Below, in pieces: positions 61,340 through 64,000 of a DNA stretch of 64,000 nucleotides. A program made the translations under genes and the position numbers. Position 1 is the first letter of the stretch, and every line of letters begins with the position of its first letter. Source of the stretch: an uncultured Hyphomicrobiaceae bacterium (GTDB taxonomy: Bacteria; Pseudomonadota; Alphaproteobacteria; Rhizobiales; CALHAX01); NCBI GenBank assembly GCA_937931785.1, contig CALHAX010000001.1:1-64000 (forward strand). Reading direction: 5' to 3'. The notes under the pieces are model-generated. The model did no database searches. It was not told the origin of the DNA and saw only the letters and a program-made list of their open reading frames with translations.

Positions 61340-61446
61340 GCGTGCCGGATCCTCCCCGTTTCGAATTCAGGCTTCAACGCCCATTCGACATCCTGTAGAG
61401 CAACACAGATGATGTCGTCCTGCAATTTGAAATTCGGAATGTTGCC

Positions 61447-62412
61447 ATGAAGCTTGTTGTCAGCGGTGCCAGTCAAATCGAGGACGTCCCCGGATTGGAC
61501 GCTGCCCGAGAATACGTCGAGGTGGTTTTCGCTCCGGATGAGAACCAGTTGGGCGCGCACCTTCCGGGAAGCGACATTCTGCTTGGGTGGAATTTTCGAG
61601 GACGCGATCTGCGAAATCAGTGGCCACATGCAGATCAACTCAAATGGATTCACTGGTGCGGTGCAGGCGTCGATGCCGTTCTCTTTCCTGAACTCGTTGC
61701 AAGCGACACAGTTCTGACCAATGCACGCGGGATCTTCGATCGTGCGATGGCGGAGTATGTTTTGGGCTACATGCTCGCCGAAGTGAAAGACTTGCGAACT
61801 ACACTAAAATCTCAGTCTGAAAAGGCCTGGAACTTCCGCATGACGGACAAGCTTGCCGGCAGTCGGGCCGTCATCTTTGGAGTGGGCAGCATTGGTCGGG
61901 AAATTGGTGCGGTGCTCTCAGCAGTCGGTGTTGACGTGGCGGGTGTCGGGCGCAGTCGCCGCAGTGGCGATCCTGTTTTTGGCGGAATTTACGCACAGTC
62001 GGATGCCATAGAGGCCGTTGCGAACGCCGACTGGATTATCGGTGTCATGCCCCTGACGGAGCAAACACGAGGTGCTTTTGACGCTACGTTCTTCAAGAAT
62101 ATGAAACCAACGGCGCGGTTCATCAACGTCGGGCGTGGGCAGTCGGTTGTCGAGAACGACCTGCAAACGGCACTCCATGACGGACGTATTGCGGGCGCGA
62201 TGCTGGATGTCTTCAACGAAGAGCCGGTGTCCGAATCCAGCCCGCTCTGGGACACGCCCAATCTGGTGCTTTCTCCGCACATGTCAGGAGATTATTCCAC
62301 GGCGGAACACGACATGGTGAAACAGTTCCTGGCAAACCTTGAGACATTTGTTGCCGGTGAAGCCTTGGCGAACGTCGTCGACAAGGAACTTGGATTCGTG
62401 CAATCCGGCTGA
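61447..62412 (+). CDS. D-isomer specific 2-hydroxyacid dehydrogenase
   Basis: AVIFGVGSIGREIGAVLSAVGVDVAGVGRS; FINVGRGQSVVENDLQTAL; LDVFNEEPVSESSPLWDTPNLVLSPHMSGD. Confidence 0.93.
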   Translation: MKLVVSGASQIEDVPGLDAAREYVEVVFAPDENQLGAHLPGSDILLGWNFRGRDLRNQWPHADQLKWIHWCGAGVDAVLFPELVASDTVLTNARGIFDRAMAEYVLGYMLAEVKDLRTTLKSQSEKAWNFRMTDKLAGSRAVIFGVGSIGREIGAVLSAVGVDVAGVGRSRRSGDPVFGGIYAQSDAIEAVANADWIIGVMPLTEQTRGAFDATFFKNMKPTARFINVGRGQSVVENDLQTALHDGRIAGAMLDVFNEEPVSESSPLWDTPNLVLSPHMSGDYSTAEHDMVKQFLANLETFVAGEALANVVDKELGFVQSG

Positions 62413-62433
62413 AACGCATATTGTTCCGCAAGC

Positions 62434-63219
62434 CTACGCACGCAGCTCCAGACGGACCGATCCAAGTCCGCCAAAATTCGCCGTTGCCGTATCTCCAGGC
62501 TCAATCCAGATGATGTCTGTCGTGGTTCCGGTGTTGTGAATATCGCCAGATTTCAATCCGTCCCCGTCGCGTGACCGTGCATTTGCCAACCAAACAAATG
62601 CCTCTAGCGGATCGCCAAGAACGTTGCGTCCGCTACCTTTGCGAACAACCTGATCGTTCAAAGTGAGCGACACTGGCGTGTCAATCAGGTCCAGATTCTG
62701 CCAATCGCTTCGACCTTCACCAAAAACCAGCGCTCCGTCTGTTCCATTGTCCGCAATCACGGACCAGACATCCTGAGTGGGCCAGTTCTTCAGGTGCCCC
62801 GCCACAACTTCAATCGTTGGATGCACCGAGCCCACGGCTGCAGCCACCTCGTCTCGCGTGTACGGCTCAGCGCGTTTCGGAAGATCTTCTGACAGCTTGA
62901 ACCCGTACTCGCATTCAAGAACAATCGGGGGGTAGTCAACTGCGTTCAGGATGGCGGGTTCAGGCAGAATGTACGTGCTGAACAGCCGTGCATAGTACGG
63001 TTCATTCAAGCTGAGCAGGGTCTGAATGGATACGTTGGTACACGCACAGAACCACCCGCCGACGTCCCAACCCAGCATTTCCACCAACTGGTCCTGAACC
63101 GCATAGGCCTCGTGGATATTTCCTGGTCGTACGGCTTCCGGAATACAGTCGATGGTCTTGTGATCAATACGAGCGGCCTTGAGAACTTCGGCAGCTTGAA
63201 TGATGTCATCCGGCGTCAT
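62434..63219 (-). CDS. 2-keto-4-pentenoate hydratase / fumarylacetoacetate hydrolase-fold protein
   Basis: IHEAYAVQDQLVEMLGWDVGGWFCACTN...VLECEYGFKLSEDLPKR...VHPTIEVVAGHL...DPLEAFVWLANARSRDGDGLKSGDIHNTGTTT. Confidence 0.85.
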   Translation of the reverse strand: MTPDDIIQAAEVLKAARIDHKTIDCIPEAVRPGNIHEAYAVQDQLVEMLGWDVGGWFCACTNVSIQTLLSLNEPYYARLFSTYILPEPAILNAVDYPPIVLECEYGFKLSEDLPKRAEPYTRDEVAAAVGSVHPTIEVVAGHLKNWPTQDVWSVIADNGTDGALVFGEGRSDWQNLDLIDTPVSLTLNDQVVRKGSGRNVLGDPLEAFVWLANARSRDGDGLKSGDIHNTGTTTDIIWIEPGDTATANFGGLGSVRLELRA

Positions 63220-63234
63220 AAGCAAATCACCTGC

Positions 63235-64000
63235 ATGAAAAATCTGAAGGAAGCCGACATGGGCAGCGACACATTCAATCAACCACTGGGCGGAAACACA
63301 ATGGCCCGCTTCGGCGGTCCGGCAACAATGATGCGCCTGCCGACGCAAGACACCGCGGAAGGGCTGGATGCCTGCTTTGTGGGCATTCCGATGGACATTG
63401 GCACGTCTAACAGGTCCGGCACACGTCATGGTCCGCGCCAGATACGCGCAGAGAGTTGCATGTTGAGACCTTACAACATGGCCACCGGCGCAGCGCCGTT
63501 TGACCGGTTGCAGGTGGCGGACATTGGTGATGTTGCGATCAATACGTTCAATCTTCAGACGACAATCGACATCATCACGCAAGCCTACGATGACATTCTT
63601 GCCCATAACGCGATACCGCTGACACTTGGCGGCGATCACACACTCACCTATCCGGTGCTCCGCGCCATGGCAAAGAAGCATGGTCCCGTCGCGCTGATCC
63701 ATGTTGATGCGCATGCCGATATCAACGACGAAATGTTTGGAGAAAAAATCGCGCACGGCACACCGTTTCGCCGTGCTGTCGATGACAATCTCCTCGTGAA
63801 TGACAAGGTGTTTCAGATTGGCCTGCGGGGAACAGGATACAGTGCGGAAGATTTCAACTGGAGCAGGGAGCAGGGCTTCGAAGTGGTGCCGGCAGAGGAC
63901 TGTTGGCATAAGTCACTCAACTCACTGATGGAGCGGGTTCGCAGGAAAATTGGCGATACGCCTGTCTACCTGACATACGACATCGACAGCCTTGATCCGG
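63235..64000 (+). CDS. Ureohydrolase (agmatinase family), truncated by the window end
   Basis: Manual translation: MGSDTFNQPLGGNTMARFGGPATMMRLPTQ...FVGIPMDIGTSNRSGTRHGPRQIRAES...LGGDHTLTYPVL...LIHVDAHADINDEMFGEKIAHGTPFRRA...VYLTYDIDSLDP. Missed by the ORF track because no stop codon lies in the window. Start 63235 or 63259. Confidence 0.92.
   Translation, partial: MKNLKEADMGSDTFNQPLGGNTMARFGGPATMMRLPTQDTAEGLDACFVGIPMDIGTSNRSGTRHGPRQIRAESCMLRPYNMATGAAPFDRLQVADIGDVAINTFNLQTTIDIITQAYDDILAHNAIPLTLGGDHTLTYPVLRAMAKKHGPVALIHVDAHADINDEMFGEKIAHGTPFRRAVDDNLLVNDKVFQIGLRGTGYSAEDFNWSREQGFEVVPAEDCWHKSLNSLMERVRRKIGDTPVYLTYDIDSLDP

Overview
This 64 kb window looks like an alphaproteobacterial chromosome segment. 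No rRNA, tRNA, CRISPR array, phage or transposase was recognised. The left end carries the housekeeping block prmC-prfA-ptsP-lysC, with gapA and ubiG further right. A carotenoid group (crtB, crtZ, crtE, crtI) lies at 20.7-25.2 kb. Two catabolic-looking clusters follow: 26.6-36 kb (class III aminotransferase, enolase-superfamily enzyme, MDR oxidoreductase, DMGDH-type FAD/GcvT protein, RpiR regulator) and 55.6-64 kb (two ureohydrolases, two class III aminotransferases, M20 amidohydrolase, SDR, 2-hydroxyacid dehydrogenase, hydratase). A TPP riboswitch precedes a thiXYZ-like ABC transporter at 36.9-39.5 kb. Also present are a DEAD-box helicase, SulP transporter, cspA, metY, recO and a MATE pump. 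The most unusual material is non-coding: (i) a ~94 bp dispersed element in four same-orientation copies; (ii) a ~295 bp hairpin-rich repeat (C/C') and a ~106 bp repeat (D/D') that form an inverted set around 8-10 kb, where inverting the segment would place ubiG divergently beside lysC; (iii) a strongly self-complementary ~250 nt region upstream of gapA that may encode a structured RNA; and (iv) a terminator-like hairpin in the lysC leader. Identifications come from reading motifs by eye; no database search was run.
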